Shown here one piece after another: positions 1 through 8,659 of a stretch of 64,000 nt of DNA. The position numbers and the translations under genes are program-made. The DNA is from JBJTUH01 sp044346175 (GTDB lineage Bacteria; Cyanobacteriota; Vampirovibrionia; Vampirovibrionales; JAJTHC01). Numbering within the stretch: the first letter of the stretch is position 1; each line of letters starts with the position of its first letter. The stretch spans positions 1 to 64,000 of the forward strand of contig JBIIZQ010000011.1 in NCBI GenBank assembly GCA_044346175.1, read 5' to 3'. Below the pieces are notes generated by a model. That model was not told the origin of the DNA. It made no database searches and saw nothing but the letters and a program-made list of their open reading frames with translations.

Positions 1-512
1 CTTGTGGGTTGTTTCCCACCGTGGGTCATGACTTCCCAGCCACTCGGTGTCGCATGGGTTAATTTGGCATCCACTGCTAATACGGCACATTGATTACCTG
101 CTTTTTGGGCTACTTCGGTCAATAGTTCAGGACGATACACCGCTGCAGAGTTCATGGCTACTTTATCTGCGCCTGCATCGAGCAGTCTTTGAACATCCTC
201 CAAGGTTTTAACCCCTCCCCCCACGGTAAAGGGTATCATGAGGCAGGATGCAACTCGGCTCACCCAATCCAGTAACGTGGCACGATTTTGATTAGAGGCA
301 GATATATCAAGAAACACAAGCTCATCGGCACCTTCTTCTTGGTAGTATTGTGCCATGGCTACAGGGTCGCCAATATCACGAAGACCTTGAAACTTGACCC
401 CTTTCACCACACGTCCTTGAGCATCTACATCCAAGCACGGTATAATCCTTGCACAAAGACCTAAGGGTTTTGCTGGCACTGCGTCTTGCGATGCTTGTGT
501 GAAGGGTGTCAT
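1..512 (-). CDS. hisF: Imidazole glycerol phosphate synthase subunit HisF (partial)
   Basis: HisF is the cyclase subunit that, with HisH, converts PRFAR to imidazole glycerol phosphate and AICAR in histidine synthesis. The reverse strand reads open from an ATG at 512 to the window edge, giving 170 residues of the usual 250 or so. After a short extension come the (beta/alpha)8 barrel landmarks: ARIIPCLDVD with the catalytic Asp, GRVVKGVKF, GDPVAMAQYYQEEGADELVFLDI in the family pattern, a phosphate-binding TVGGGVKT, and DAGADKVAMNSAAV. The C-terminal third, with the second catalytic Asp region, lies outside the window. The gene is divergent from the next one. The identification is firm. Confidence 0.96.
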   Translation of the reverse strand, partial: MTPFTQASQDAVPAKPLGLCARIIPCLDVDAQGRVVKGVKFQGLRDIGDPVAMAQYYQEEGADELVFLDISASNQNRATLLDWVSRVASCLMIPFTVGGGVKTLEDVQRLLDAGADKVAMNSAAVYRPELLTEVAQKAGNQCAVLAVDAKLTHATPSGWEVMTHGGKQPT

Positions 513-859
513 AAAACCATCAACTCCATAGGCTAGATGTGAGGAAGTGTACTGTATGATTAAAAAACTTTATCATTAAGAAAACGAAGCATCCGCCCCA
601 TGATGCAATAGCCTCATCCACGGATGGTATCTTTCTAGGGGTTTTTCTAGGGGGCTATTGGGGTGGGGCGTTTGGCTATCATAGAATATGCAATTACCCT
701 TTATTATAGGGCAATAAACTAACGTTTGCATCTGTTAAACCTTCACGCTTATACTGAACAAAATACATAGCATCTTGATGCTAAGACATTTCACACAACG
801 ATACGTGCTATACCCTGCGTCACCTACCTACAATATCCCCAATCATTGCCTCACTGGAA
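513..859. other. Divergent intergenic region
   Basis: This gap separates hisF (leftward) from the redox fusion gene (rightward) and must hold both promoters. The only structure noted is a short direct repeat TTTCTAGGGG, twice within about 30 bases near 630-655. No RNA gene, riboswitch or convincing promoter was recognised. Confidence 0.4.
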
Positions 860-1870
860 ATGCACACAACCATGTCTTTCTCATCTTCCGTGACCCCCTC
901 TTTTTTACCTGCCTATATTGAAGCCAAAGCTCCTCGTTGGATGCAATGGACGTTGCTTGTTGCCGCTATTTATAATGCTGTATGGGGTGCTTGGGTGATT
1001 TTATCGCCGATGACCCTCTTTCAATGGATGGCGATGCCACTCCCTAATTACCCTGAGCTATGGCAATGTGTTGGTATGATTGTAGGGTGTTACGCCCTTG
1101 GATATGCTCTTGCAGCCCTAGACCCCTACCGTTATTGGCCTATCGTATTGGTAGGACTAGTGGGTAAAGTACTAGGTCCTTTGGGTTTTGTGAAAGCTGT
1201 CTGGTTAGACCATCGCTTCTCGCCGTGGTTTGGGCTGAACATTCTTACGAACGACCTCGTGTGGTGGATTCCCTTTTTTCTCATTCTTCTTGGAAAGTAT
1301 CATGCCTTTCAGGCTGCCGATAAAATTTACGGGGAAGCTTTAGCCTCTCAGGGCGAGCAACTCCTAAAGGCTATGCCTTACCCGTCCTCAGAACACTCCC
1401 TGTGGGAGAAAAGTTTTTCGGAGCCGCTTCTCCTTGTTTTCCTCAGACATACGGGATGTATTTATTGCCGAGAAATGCTTACAACTCTGGCAGATACGCT
1501 CAAAGAAGCCCATCAACTTGGCAAATCATGCCCTCCCATAAGTATCATACACATGAGTAGTCCTGAAGAAGGGGAGGCACTCCTAGCACAATACCAATTG
1601 ATGCCCTATGGGGTGTGTGCGATTTCAGACCCCGAAAGACGCTTATACAAGTGGGCAAGTTTGCCCCGAGGTACCTTGAAAGATTTGTTTGGCTGGCAGG
1701 TCTGGAAACGAGGGTTTGAAGCGTCTCTCAAGGGGCATCGGGCGGGGTGGTTGCAAGGCGATGGTTTCCAACTTTCGGGGGTGGTGCGTTTATTTGAGGG
1801 TAAAATAACCGATTATACACCCCATCCTGATGCCCAAACCCCTTTAGATACTCATTGTATACGCTCTTAA
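860..1870 (+). CDS. Membrane protein fused to SelL-type thioredoxin-fold redox domain
   Basis: The 336-residue product has two parts. Residues about 29-148 form four hydrophobic helices. Residues about 185-325 look like a peroxiredoxin-like/SelL redox domain: a beta strand LLLVFLRHTGC leads into C200-I-Y-C203, where SelL-type proteins carry CxxC or UxxU, followed by helix EMLTTLADTLKEA and later the segment ISIIHMSSPEEGEALL. The domain probably performs thiol-disulfide or peroxide chemistry at the membrane; the side is not certain. A second in-frame ATG at 872 is an alternative start; neither has a clear ribosome binding site. The redox family call is inferred from the CxxC context; the fusion itself is read directly. 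Confidence 0.6.
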   Translation: MHTTMSFSSSVTPSFLPAYIEAKAPRWMQWTLLVAAIYNAVWGAWVILSPMTLFQWMAMPLPNYPELWQCVGMIVGCYALGYALAALDPYRYWPIVLVGLVGKVLGPLGFVKAVWLDHRFSPWFGLNILTNDLVWWIPFFLILLGKYHAFQAADKIYGEALASQGEQLLKAMPYPSSEHSLWEKSFSEPLLLVFLRHTGCIYCREMLTTLADTLKEAHQLGKSCPPISIIHMSSPEEGEALLAQYQLMPYGVCAISDPERRLYKWASLPRGTLKDLFGWQVWKRGFEASLKGHRAGWLQGDGFQLSGVVRLFEGKITDYTPHPDAQTPLDTHCIRS

Positions 1871-1884
1871 ACATTAGTTATCCG

Positions 1885-1910
1885 CCCTGTAAGTGGCTTG
1901 ACTCACAGGG
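1885..1910. terminator. Weak hairpin between convergent genes
   Basis: Arms CCCTGTAAGT and ACTCACAGGG pair at 9 of 10 positions around a 6-base loop, between the ends of the redox gene and the phosphoribosyltransferase-like gene. There is no clear T tract on either strand, so termination is only a guess. Confidence 0.3.
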
Positions 1911-1938
1911 AGGGGCTTTAAGGGCTACTCGTCATGTA

Positions 1939-3150
1939 TTAACCTTCGAGTGAGAGTTGCTTAAAGCTTGGCTGTGCTGTGACTTGATGGTCATCTTTTG
2001 CACCATCTTTTCGAGGGAAAAGTGCTTGAAAGGTCTTGGAACTTTGATAAAAAGGCATGGGGGCATTGTTGGGGGTGTTCCAGTCAAAGGTTAACAGGAA
2101 CCGCCCCTTGAGTTGCTCTTTTTCATTAAACTTGAACGGGTCAATGCGATGGGCATATTTGTTATGCCAACGTATCGCTTTTTGATGTTCCTCTGGGGTA
2201 AATGCAGGGTGTTCAGGTGCTGAACCGTTAATTCGCTTGAGGATATCGGCACTTACAAAAGTGAGGTTATCCATATCGGGGTGTGCTTTTTTAATCCCTG
2301 CCACGCCATCTGGGTTTGCTACCAAGGTGGCATAGTACACATTAGGAAACATCTTAAGTGTTTGCTTAATACGAGGACTCTCAAGAAACTCTTTAAAATC
2401 GGTACCATTTCCTAACATGTCATCCAGAATCACCAAGTTTTTAATGCCCCCATGTTTATCGGGCTGTACCATGGTTTCAATTTGTTTGGGATTCAAAAGT
2501 TGGCTATAGTCTATAAATGGACCAGAGTCATTTTTAACGTTGAGGTGTGCAAAGGGGTTGTAGGGGCTTTCCTTCAACTGAGAAGCTTGGCGCATTAAAT
2601 AGGTCATCATACCCCCACTCTTCGCCGACCCCAAGCTTGTAAAGACCGTTTTTTCAGGCTCAAGCCCGTATCGGTTCCGCAACGTATCATAGATTTCCTT
2701 CATCCCGACACGTGCATTTTTCAATGTAACCAGCTGTGTGTGTTTGAGCATGTGTAGTGCCGTACGTTGGTCTTCCTGTCCTTCAAACTGAGACACCCAA
2801 CGTTCTACAGGTATGGCAGCATGACGTACGAGAGAGGGTCTTAATTGCTTGAACTGTTGAATCTCTTTCATGACTTCTGGACTGACACCCAACACAGAAA
2901 GGGCTTTTTCTTGTGTTTTAGGATGGCACATCATCTCAAACCAAGCCTTATGCTCGCTCCCCTTAGGGGTACGTTGGGTGCCTGAAGAGGTACCTTCAGG
3001 CACACTTGAAGTGCTACTATCCAACGCAGGCAAGGTATTCAGCCTATTTTGAAGGGGTGCGTCAGAGGCTGTATGTGCCGCTTGACGGATTAAACGAGGC
3101 ACTTGCCCCTGAGAATAAGACCGCATCACAGCACGGGGTGTTAATTGCAT
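1939..3150 (-). CDS. Phosphoribosyltransferase-like protein (PRTase-CE type)
   Basis: This product (about 403 residues) has a PRPP-loop-like motif LVILDDMLGNGTDF (Asp-Asp near residue 244), preceded by a hydrophobic strand as in type I phosphoribosyltransferase folds. An earlier Ser/Gly-rich segment SLGSAKSGGMMTYLMRQ lies near 173-188, and the C-terminal strand FDWNTPNNAPMPF near 356-368 resembles the NTPNN-type signature of the conflict-associated PRTase-CE group. The first 65 residues are Ser/Thr/Pro-rich and probably disordered. That family often occurs in predicted antiviral loci; its biochemistry is not settled. The start is the ATG at 3150, preceded by an in-frame GTG at 3153. The gene stands alone downstream of two recombinases. 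The fold assignment is moderately supported; the function is not known. Confidence 0.5.
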   Translation of the reverse strand: MQLTPRAVMRSYSQGQVPRLIRQAAHTASDAPLQNRLNTLPALDSSTSSVPEGTSSGTQRTPKGSEHKAWFEMMCHPKTQEKALSVLGVSPEVMKEIQQFKQLRPSLVRHAAIPVERWVSQFEGQEDQRTALHMLKHTQLVTLKNARVGMKEIYDTLRNRYGLEPEKTVFTSLGSAKSGGMMTYLMRQASQLKESPYNPFAHLNVKNDSGPFIDYSQLLNPKQIETMVQPDKHGGIKNLVILDDMLGNGTDFKEFLESPRIKQTLKMFPNVYYATLVANPDGVAGIKKAHPDMDNLTFVSADILKRINGSAPEHPAFTPEEHQKAIRWHNKYAHRIDPFKFNEKEQLKGRFLLTFDWNTPNNAPMPFYQSSKTFQALFPRKDGAKDDHQVTAQPSFKQLSLEG

Positions 3151-3153
3151 CAC

Positions 3154-3545
3154 GCTGGTTATACCTCATAGACTACCCAATACCACATCAAAAAAAACTA
3201 CAAATGCTGAAGTCATATACTTCAGCGGTCTAAATAAACGTTTGTTAAAGTTTTTCTACTAGGGAAGACCCACCCCTGAAAAAACTTTTTTAAGAACGCT
3301 CTTTGAAAAAATAAGTCTGTCGTATGCTGAAACGGTATATCGTTTTTTCATCATGGAGGAAGGATACTTACAACAGATAGATACCCCCCTAATGTAAACA
3401 AAAAGCAAAGAGACAGATAGTCTTAGCCTTATCTTTTTGCAAAATCATAACAAAACTTAACAGAGGTTTCCCTTCACAGAGGCTCTCCGTCAAAGTACGC
3501 CAACATGGATCCGATATGAGGGGGTATGAGTATTGGGTGAGCCTT
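3154..3545. other. Intergenic region below the recombinase pair
   Basis: This stretch separates the end of the recombinase operon from the start of the PRTase-like gene. It holds the hairpin at 3206-3226 and several A/T runs. No dif-like 28-base site with two 11-base arms around a 6-base spacer was convincing. No gene is supported here. Confidence 0.4.
3190..3226 (-). terminator. Probable rho-independent terminator of recombinase operon
   Basis: A perfect 8-bp stem (GCTGAAGT / ACTTCAGC, 5-base loop) at 3206-3226 is followed, reading the minus strand, by an AT stretch and eight T residues (3190-3197). It would end transcripts from the two recombinases just before the start of the PRTase-like gene. 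Confidence 0.55.
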
Positions 3546-4571
3546 TTAGAAAAGCTTTTTATAAGCCTCTTTGAGGGCTTTACGGGAAACGTGCGTATAC
3601 ACTTGTGTTGTGACAACATCTTGATGTCCGAGGAGTTCTTGTACAAAGCGTAAGTTCATCCCACCCTCAAGTAAGTGGGTTGCAAAGGTGTGGCGTAGCA
3701 TGTGAGGATGCACTTTTTTGGATAAACGTAGCCTACCATGGGTACGTAACATACCCCACACTTGCCGCCGACTCCAAGCCTTCCCTGTGGCTATCCAATG
3801 TTTCCCCATGGACGTTTCAGCACGCTTACGAGGTTTATGAGTTGAGGGAGATGGTTTACGAGCAGTCAAAGCCTTCTTTTTGAGACGTTGAAAAACAAAC
3901 GCTTCACCCTCGCCTGGGGTTTGGTTCATCCATTGTGTCAGGGCTTGTGCCGTGGTGCGTGGCATAGGCACTTGTCTTTGTTTATCCCCTTTTCCGATAC
4001 ATCGTACGACCCCTCGCATCACATCTACATCCTGCTTACGTAGGGTGACGAGTTCACTTACACGGAGTCCACAGGCATAGAAGAGTTGCAACATGAGTGT
4101 TTCTTGAGGGTGACATTGACTCTGAGGAGACGATTTTCTCTCGCAAAGGGTTTTGACCTCTTGATGCGAAAGTACTTGAGGCAGGTGCTTGGAAAGTTTA
4201 GGGCGTTCCATCAGAGCAAACGGGTTTCGTTGAATGGTGTCCGTGGCGTGTAGTATCCCCCACAGAAAGAAACCTTTTAAAACGCTTATTTTTCTTGCAA
4301 TACTACTGTTTTTAAGCCCCTGTTGTTTGAGGTACCCTAAATAGCTCAAAATATTCTGCCGTTCAAGAAGACCCGCTTGTAAATGATGCTGGGCGGGGTG
4401 TGCCAGCCAGTGAAAGAATTGTAATAAATCTCTTTGGTAAGCACTTAAGGTCAACTTACTCAAGCCTTTTTGTAAAGAAAGCACGTCGATGTAGCGACTT
4501 ACCAGCGAAAATTCTTGTGAAGATTCTTGTAAGGATTCTTGTAACATGGGGTGGGGTTTAGCATCTTGCAT
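3546..4571 (-). CDS. Tyrosine recombinase, XerC/XerD-like (first of tandem pair)
   Basis: This 341-residue protein has an N-terminal SAM-like core-binding domain (about 20-120) and a catalytic domain with the full set: Arg170 in ACGLRVSEL, Lys194 in GKGDKQRQ, His290-x-x-Arg293 in HPHMLRHTFATHL, His316 in LGH and nucleophile Tyr325 in TTQVYTHV. It should cut and rejoin DNA through a 3'-phosphotyrosine. XerC/D proteins are about 300 residues; the extra length is a basic Lys/Arg/Ser-rich insert near 228-270 between the Lys and the HxxR motif. Its ATG lies 6 bases after the stop of the upstream recombinase, so the two are probably co-translated. It may be one half of a chromosome-dimer resolving pair, or part of a mobile element. 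Confidence 0.88.
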   Translation of the reverse strand: MQDAKPHPMLQESLQESSQEFSLVSRYIDVLSLQKGLSKLTLSAYQRDLLQFFHWLAHPAQHHLQAGLLERQNILSYLGYLKQQGLKNSSIARKISVLKGFFLWGILHATDTIQRNPFALMERPKLSKHLPQVLSHQEVKTLCERKSSPQSQCHPQETLMLQLFYACGLRVSELVTLRKQDVDVMRGVVRCIGKGDKQRQVPMPRTTAQALTQWMNQTPGEGEAFVFQRLKKKALTARKPSPSTHKPRKRAETSMGKHWIATGKAWSRRQVWGMLRTHGRLRLSKKVHPHMLRHTFATHLLEGGMNLRFVQELLGHQDVVTTQVYTHVSRKALKEAYKKLF

Positions 4572-4577
4572 GATGGG

Positions 4578-5918
4578 TTATTGTTTTAAATTTTCTTTTT
4601 TCTTTAGGGCTTTTTTCTTTAGCGTTTGAGTGGCTGTAGATTTTTTCTTCAGGCGTGGTAAACCCCCCAAGCTTTCTGTACGATCTTGAGATAGGCGAGC
4701 TTGCATTAAAGGGTGTGCTTCTTTGTAACTCTTCATTAAGTGTAAACCGCTCACATGGGTGTAAATTTGGGTTGTACGAATACTTGCATGTCCCAAAAGC
4801 TCTTGAATGAGGCGTAAATCAAGTCCTTTATCGACCAAGTAAGTGGCAAACCCATGGCGAAACATGTGTGGATGCACCCGTTTTTCAAGTCCCGCAGCCT
4901 CGGTACGAGTGGCTACAATACGTTGTACACTCCTTGGGGTAAGTCGTGTCCCTTTCTGACTCATGAACAGCGGTTGACCCATGGCATCGCTGGGTAAATC
5001 TTGGTAAAGTGCCTCACACGTTTTTTGATACTGTTGCACCAAGTGTCTGACCTCGTGGGCTAGATAGACAATCCGCTGTTTGTCGCCCTTGCCAAGCACT
5101 CGCACCTCTAGCGGCTCGGTGTTGTCTTGAAGCATTTGAGGATACAGTGCTTCCCAGTTTAGCTGGACAAGCTCGCTCACACGTAACCCTCCTGTAAATA
5201 AACAGAACGCAAGGAGGGTGTCTCTTGCCTTACGCCACTTGGATTCTAGTGACGCAGTTTTGCCTCTTACACAAGGGGGGGGGGTGGTCTTTGGACGACC
5301 TCTTTTTTCTTTTCGCTTGGGAGGTCTGCCTCGTTTCACAGGTGTAAGGGGTACGTTTTGCTTTAATGTGGTAGCATCAGACTCAGACTGAACGGGAAAA
5401 GCACGTTTTACTTCTTTCAAGGTCAGCACTTCTGGTAAGCGTTTGAAGACCTTCGGACGTTGCCAGCTTTCAATCCAGCGGATATTTTCTAATACCCCCT
5501 CTCTCAAAAGAAAGCGTAAAAAAGTCTTTACACTAGAGACGTGTCGATGAATGCTCCGACGTGCAAGGTCTTGTTGCGTAAGATACCCCACATACAATGC
5601 ACACCAATGTTGAGGGGGAGGCATCGGTACGCTTGTATCTAACAAAGTCGCTTGGACTGAAAGCCACGCACAGAAAGTTTTAATATCCTTGGCATAGGCA
5701 CGTAGGGTGTGCGAAGCACTGTTTTTCTCTAAGGAGAGCATGGTCATAAACTGCATTTGGTACTGTGGCTTTGTCCATTCGGCAATAGGCGTTTCAGATG
5801 GGGGGCGTGTGAGCTTTTGACTTTCAAGCGCCCCTCGTGTGGTACGACTAGGTTCGCCTAGATAGGCCTGGAGAGGCTGTGTAGGTTTACGAGACACTTT
5901 GTGCAAGGGAGACATCAT
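4578..5918 (-). CDS. Tyrosine recombinase with AT-hook-like insert (second of tandem pair)
   Basis: This 446-residue Xer-type recombinase has all catalytic residues: Arg246 in GGLRVSEL, Lys277 in GKGDKQRI, His351-x-x-Arg354 in HPHMFRHGFATYL, His377 in LGH and Tyr386 in TTQIYTHV. It is about 140 residues longer than XerC/D. The excess is an N-terminal extension, an insert near 190-225 with two AT-hook cores (RGRPP 196-200 and RGRPK 206-210), and a Lys-rich tail from about 422. A run of ten C on the coding strand (5275-5284) encodes Pro213-Pro215, and a slip there would remove the whole catalytic domain. It starts with tandem ATG codons and is the first gene of the pair. Confidence 0.88.
   Translation of the reverse strand: MMSPLHKVSRKPTQPLQAYLGEPSRTTRGALESQKLTRPPSETPIAEWTKPQYQMQFMTMLSLEKNSASHTLRAYAKDIKTFCAWLSVQATLLDTSVPMPPPQHWCALYVGYLTQQDLARRSIHRHVSSVKTFLRFLLREGVLENIRWIESWQRPKVFKRLPEVLTLKEVKRAFPVQSESDATTLKQNVPLTPVKRGRPPKRKEKRGRPKTTPPPCVRGKTASLESKWRKARDTLLAFCLFTGGLRVSELVQLNWEALYPQMLQDNTEPLEVRVLGKGDKQRIVYLAHEVRHLVQQYQKTCEALYQDLPSDAMGQPLFMSQKGTRLTPRSVQRIVATRTEAAGLEKRVHPHMFRHGFATYLVDKGLDLRLIQELLGHASIRTTQIYTHVSGLHLMKSYKEAHPLMQARLSQDRTESLGGLPRLKKKSTATQTLKKKALKKKENLKQ
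5275..5284. repeat. G10/C10 homopolymer inside recombinase gene
   Basis: Ten consecutive G on the plus strand are ten C on the coding strand of the second recombinase. The tract sits between the core-binding domain and catalytic Arg246. Tracts this long are typical slippage sites in bacteria; variation here is inferred, not observed. Confidence 0.85.
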
Positions 5919-5982
5919 GAAGCAAATGACCCAACATGACTAACAGGGTATCCCTCAAGAGGTCTTGTGGGGACTCAGAGGA

Positions 5983-7260
5983 CTAAAACGCAAGATTATG
6001 CCACAAATCAGCATAGACCAATTCAGGCGATACATAACGATGGAGCATGCGTATTGCCGCCATAACATGCTTTAAAAGCTTATCGGCGCGGTGCCTTGCT
6101 TGATAAGAAAGATACTCTGGACTTTGAGCGTGTTGGTGCAGGGTATGTGTCATGCTTCGTTGCAATAGGGTTAACCAAGCTAAAAGATGGACTTCTTGAA
6201 TGGTGGTTGTTTTTTTAGGACTTGTTTTTTTTGCACTGGATACCTCCTGCCCTTTTCCTTTGGTTTTTCGAGGTGTTTTAGTCTCTTTGTCGACAAGGGT
6301 AGAGGTGGCTTCTGTTTCCGCTTGAGGATTCGTTGCCAACGTCATGTTATGGGAAGTACTTTCAGTGACAAAAGCGTGATAGGCCTGTGTGAGGTCATGG
6401 CATACTTCTGAAGAAAGTCTTGTGGCGGACTCTTGGGTAATCACACGATGCCAATAAGGTGTAAGACGTGGGTACCATACGGTTTCTATGCTAGGGTCTA
6501 TCGATGAGGTTAGAGACACCTCTGACAGTAACGTTGGTGAGGGACAAGCGGAGGTAAGCGGAGGTAATGTGCTGGGAAGCCAGAGCGATACACACCTGGA
6601 AACAATCGTAGGGAGAAGTTGAGAAGTATCTTGGGCGATAAAAATGAAGAGGGTTTTCTCGGGCGGTTGTTCTAGTGTTTTCAGGAGCCTATCGGCTAAC
6701 TGAGGCGGGAAGCTTTGTCGTGTAAGGGCTTCAGGTACCCACGACATACTTTCCTCTTGAGGAGCGGTGGCTCCTGAGGCGATATCTGTTGTTGCTTCAC
6801 ATCTCAGAGGCGTGTAGTAGTCATGGTGCGACACACCGAGGGTGTCTAAATCTTGCCCTGTGCCTGTTTTGGGTAGCATGCGGCTATGGCATACAAGCAC
6901 CACCCGCCAATGAGGGGAGGTTTTCATCCACGCTTGTAATATATGATTCATATGAGCCACCTTGAGTGAAGGGACTTTGTCCTGTAACGTCACAGCTTCT
7001 TCTAGTGGTGTGTGAGGGGAGAGGGTCATGATATCGGGGTGCGTATTGGCTTGAATCCAGCGGCAATCTGCACAGGTTCCACAGCCACCGAATTGTTCAG
7101 GGGAGACTTCACATCGTAGCCCTTTCACCCATTGCGTTACCCAAGCGTAGGTATGGGATGCGTCAGGGTGTAGACATAACAGTGCGGCGGGTAATTGGCG
7201 TGTCTTGAGGGCGGCTTTTGCCCATTGTGTGGTTGCGTGTTGTTCAGTCATATCAGGCAT
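5983..7260 (-). CDS. holB: DNA polymerase III delta' subunit-like protein
   Basis: The protein resembles HolB, the clamp-loader delta' subunit that helps open and load the beta clamp. Visible features are the N-terminal helix QWAKAALKTRQLPAALLC, a zinc-module pattern CGTCADCRW after an earlier Cys, HPDI, and the sensor region LLKTLEQPPEKTLFIFIAQDTSQLLPTIVSRC typical of gamma/delta' proteins (SRC motif). There is no Walker A GKT, as expected for delta'. A Thr/Ser/Pro-rich stretch replaces part of the ATPase core, and another low-complexity region comes before the C-terminal helical domain. The frame opens at a TTG at 7308; the ATG at 7260 is preferred, with AAGG about 12 bases upstream. Confidence 0.75.
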   Translation of the reverse strand: MPDMTEQHATTQWAKAALKTRQLPAALLCLHPDASHTYAWVTQWVKGLRCEVSPEQFGGCGTCADCRWIQANTHPDIMTLSPHTPLEEAVTLQDKVPSLKVAHMNHILQAWMKTSPHWRVVLVCHSRMLPKTGTGQDLDTLGVSHHDYYTPLRCEATTDIASGATAPQEESMSWVPEALTRQSFPPQLADRLLKTLEQPPEKTLFIFIAQDTSQLLPTIVSRCVSLWLPSTLPPLTSACPSPTLLSEVSLTSSIDPSIETVWYPRLTPYWHRVITQESATRLSSEVCHDLTQAYHAFVTESTSHNMTLATNPQAETEATSTLVDKETKTPRKTKGKGQEVSSAKKTSPKKTTTIQEVHLLAWLTLLQRSMTHTLHQHAQSPEYLSYQARHRADKLLKHVMAAIRMLHRYVSPELVYADLWHNLAF

Positions 7261-7596
7261 CACGCCAAGACCTTTGTGTATCTTGCTTGGTGAAAGCTTA
7301 TGGTTCAATCAGGTAACGCCACCATCGCATGGTTCTCTTGATAAAGAGAACCTCTTGCAAATAAAGTGGTACAGAAGCCCCTAGTATACCTAAAGAAGCT
7401 CTATCTATTGTACCGCATCCATATCTATACTCAAAATCACCCGCTTTTTCTCCGTGTTTGTAAGACTCCTCCGAGTACGATGCTTGGGTGCATCCATCTT
7501 GCACAGTATTTCCATCAATTCTCTGAGTGTTTTCTCTTCATTTTTCCTCTCAATAGCCGAAAGCTTACATAAAAGGATGAGGCTTTACTGGCATCA

Positions 7597-8538
7597 TTGG
7601 CTCTAGTCTTTACGTTGTGTTTGCCTCTTTTTTTACATTATTTCCTTTGTGCTTATCTCCTTCGTGCTTTTTCGTCATGGGACTCATCTGATACGATGCT
7701 CGCTTCCACCCCCACTTCTATTCGAGACCCTCTCAGCCCCGCACAAATTGCCTTATTGGAGCAGTTAAACAAGGGGAAGCAAATTTTTGTTAGACCCCTT
7801 CTCGGGCAGACATTAACCCCTGAAAATATTTCACAGGAACGCTATATCGTGAGTGTGCTAGCCTATGAAATGCCCCATCTTCTTGTGAGTTGCCGAGTGC
7901 AAGCCATTAAACAAAATCAACAAGTCAATTTTTTACTTGAAGTCCCCGATGATAGTCGCCTAGGGACATCTATTGGGGTAAAAGCCCAGTTTCTCGGTAC
8001 GGATGTACGTTATGAAAGCCACGCAGGCGGCTGGTTTTTGTTGGACACTGAACAAATTCTCAAAGAGGAACGTCGTCAGTTCTTTAGAATTAACACCCAA
8101 CGTTGGGTGTTTGTAAAGCAACAAGGCATTGATGCTTTGCTTCCGTGCTTTATGGTTGATATGGGTGGTGGGGGATGTCGACTTTTTAGCCCTTATCCGC
8201 TCTCAATGAATCATATGGCAACGCTCAATATGAATAGTACGAAAGACGAAGGGCTACCCCGTGATAATATTGAGTTTCATGTGCGAGGGTGTACTCAAGC
8301 CAATGATGACCAAAGGCGTTATGTGCAGACCTTTCTCAATCGTTTCACAGGGAGTTTAGGTCATATCTCCTCAGGCACAGACCGTTATGAGCGTGACCTA
8401 AGACGGAGTTTGGAAAATGCCACGTGGTATATGGTACGGTGTCGTTTTGCAGGATTTCAGGGCAAAACCGACCAAGATATGATTTTTAAGTACTGTTTCC
8501 AAGAGCAACTTAAACGTATTAAAAGCCAGCAGCGCTAG
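7597..8538 (+). CDS. PilZ-domain protein, YcgR-like c-di-GMP receptor
   Basis: Residues about 55-145 (PLLGQTLTPENIS... to FLGTDVRYE) look like the flagellar-brake PilZN domain. A PilZ domain follows, with RQFFR (RxxxR c-di-GMP-binding motif) near 162-166 and VDMGGGGCRLF, which matches D/NxSxxG except that Gly replaces Ser. Proteins of this type bind cyclic di-GMP and alter motility or secretion. The frame opens at TTG 7597 with a hydrophobic first 25 residues; the ATG at 7696 (residue 34) would give a soluble protein and is an equally likely start. It sits 120 bases upstream of an adenylate cyclase on the same strand. Confidence 0.72.
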   Translation: MALVFTLCLPLFLHYFLCAYLLRAFSSWDSSDTMLASTPTSIRDPLSPAQIALLEQLNKGKQIFVRPLLGQTLTPENISQERYIVSVLAYEMPHLLVSCRVQAIKQNQQVNFLLEVPDDSRLGTSIGVKAQFLGTDVRYESHAGGWFLLDTEQILKEERRQFFRINTQRWVFVKQQGIDALLPCFMVDMGGGGCRLFSPYPLSMNHMATLNMNSTKDEGLPRDNIEFHVRGCTQANDDQRRYVQTFLNRFTGSLGHISSGTDRYERDLRRSLENATWYMVRCRFAGFQGKTDQDMIFKYCFQEQLKRIKSQQR

Positions 8539-8659
8539 GGGTTATCCGTTACCAAGTATCTTCTCTGCTGACCCTTGGCACTCATCAGTCTTGTCTTATC
8601 GTTTGTGAACTTCTGTTGGTTCGTGCGATGTGTTTCGTTAGTAAGGTGTTTGATGTGTT

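Noticed and set aside
3154..3545. dif-like site for the recombinases
   Set aside because: The only palindrome has 8-bp arms with a 5-base spacer and a T tract on one side, so a terminator fits better.
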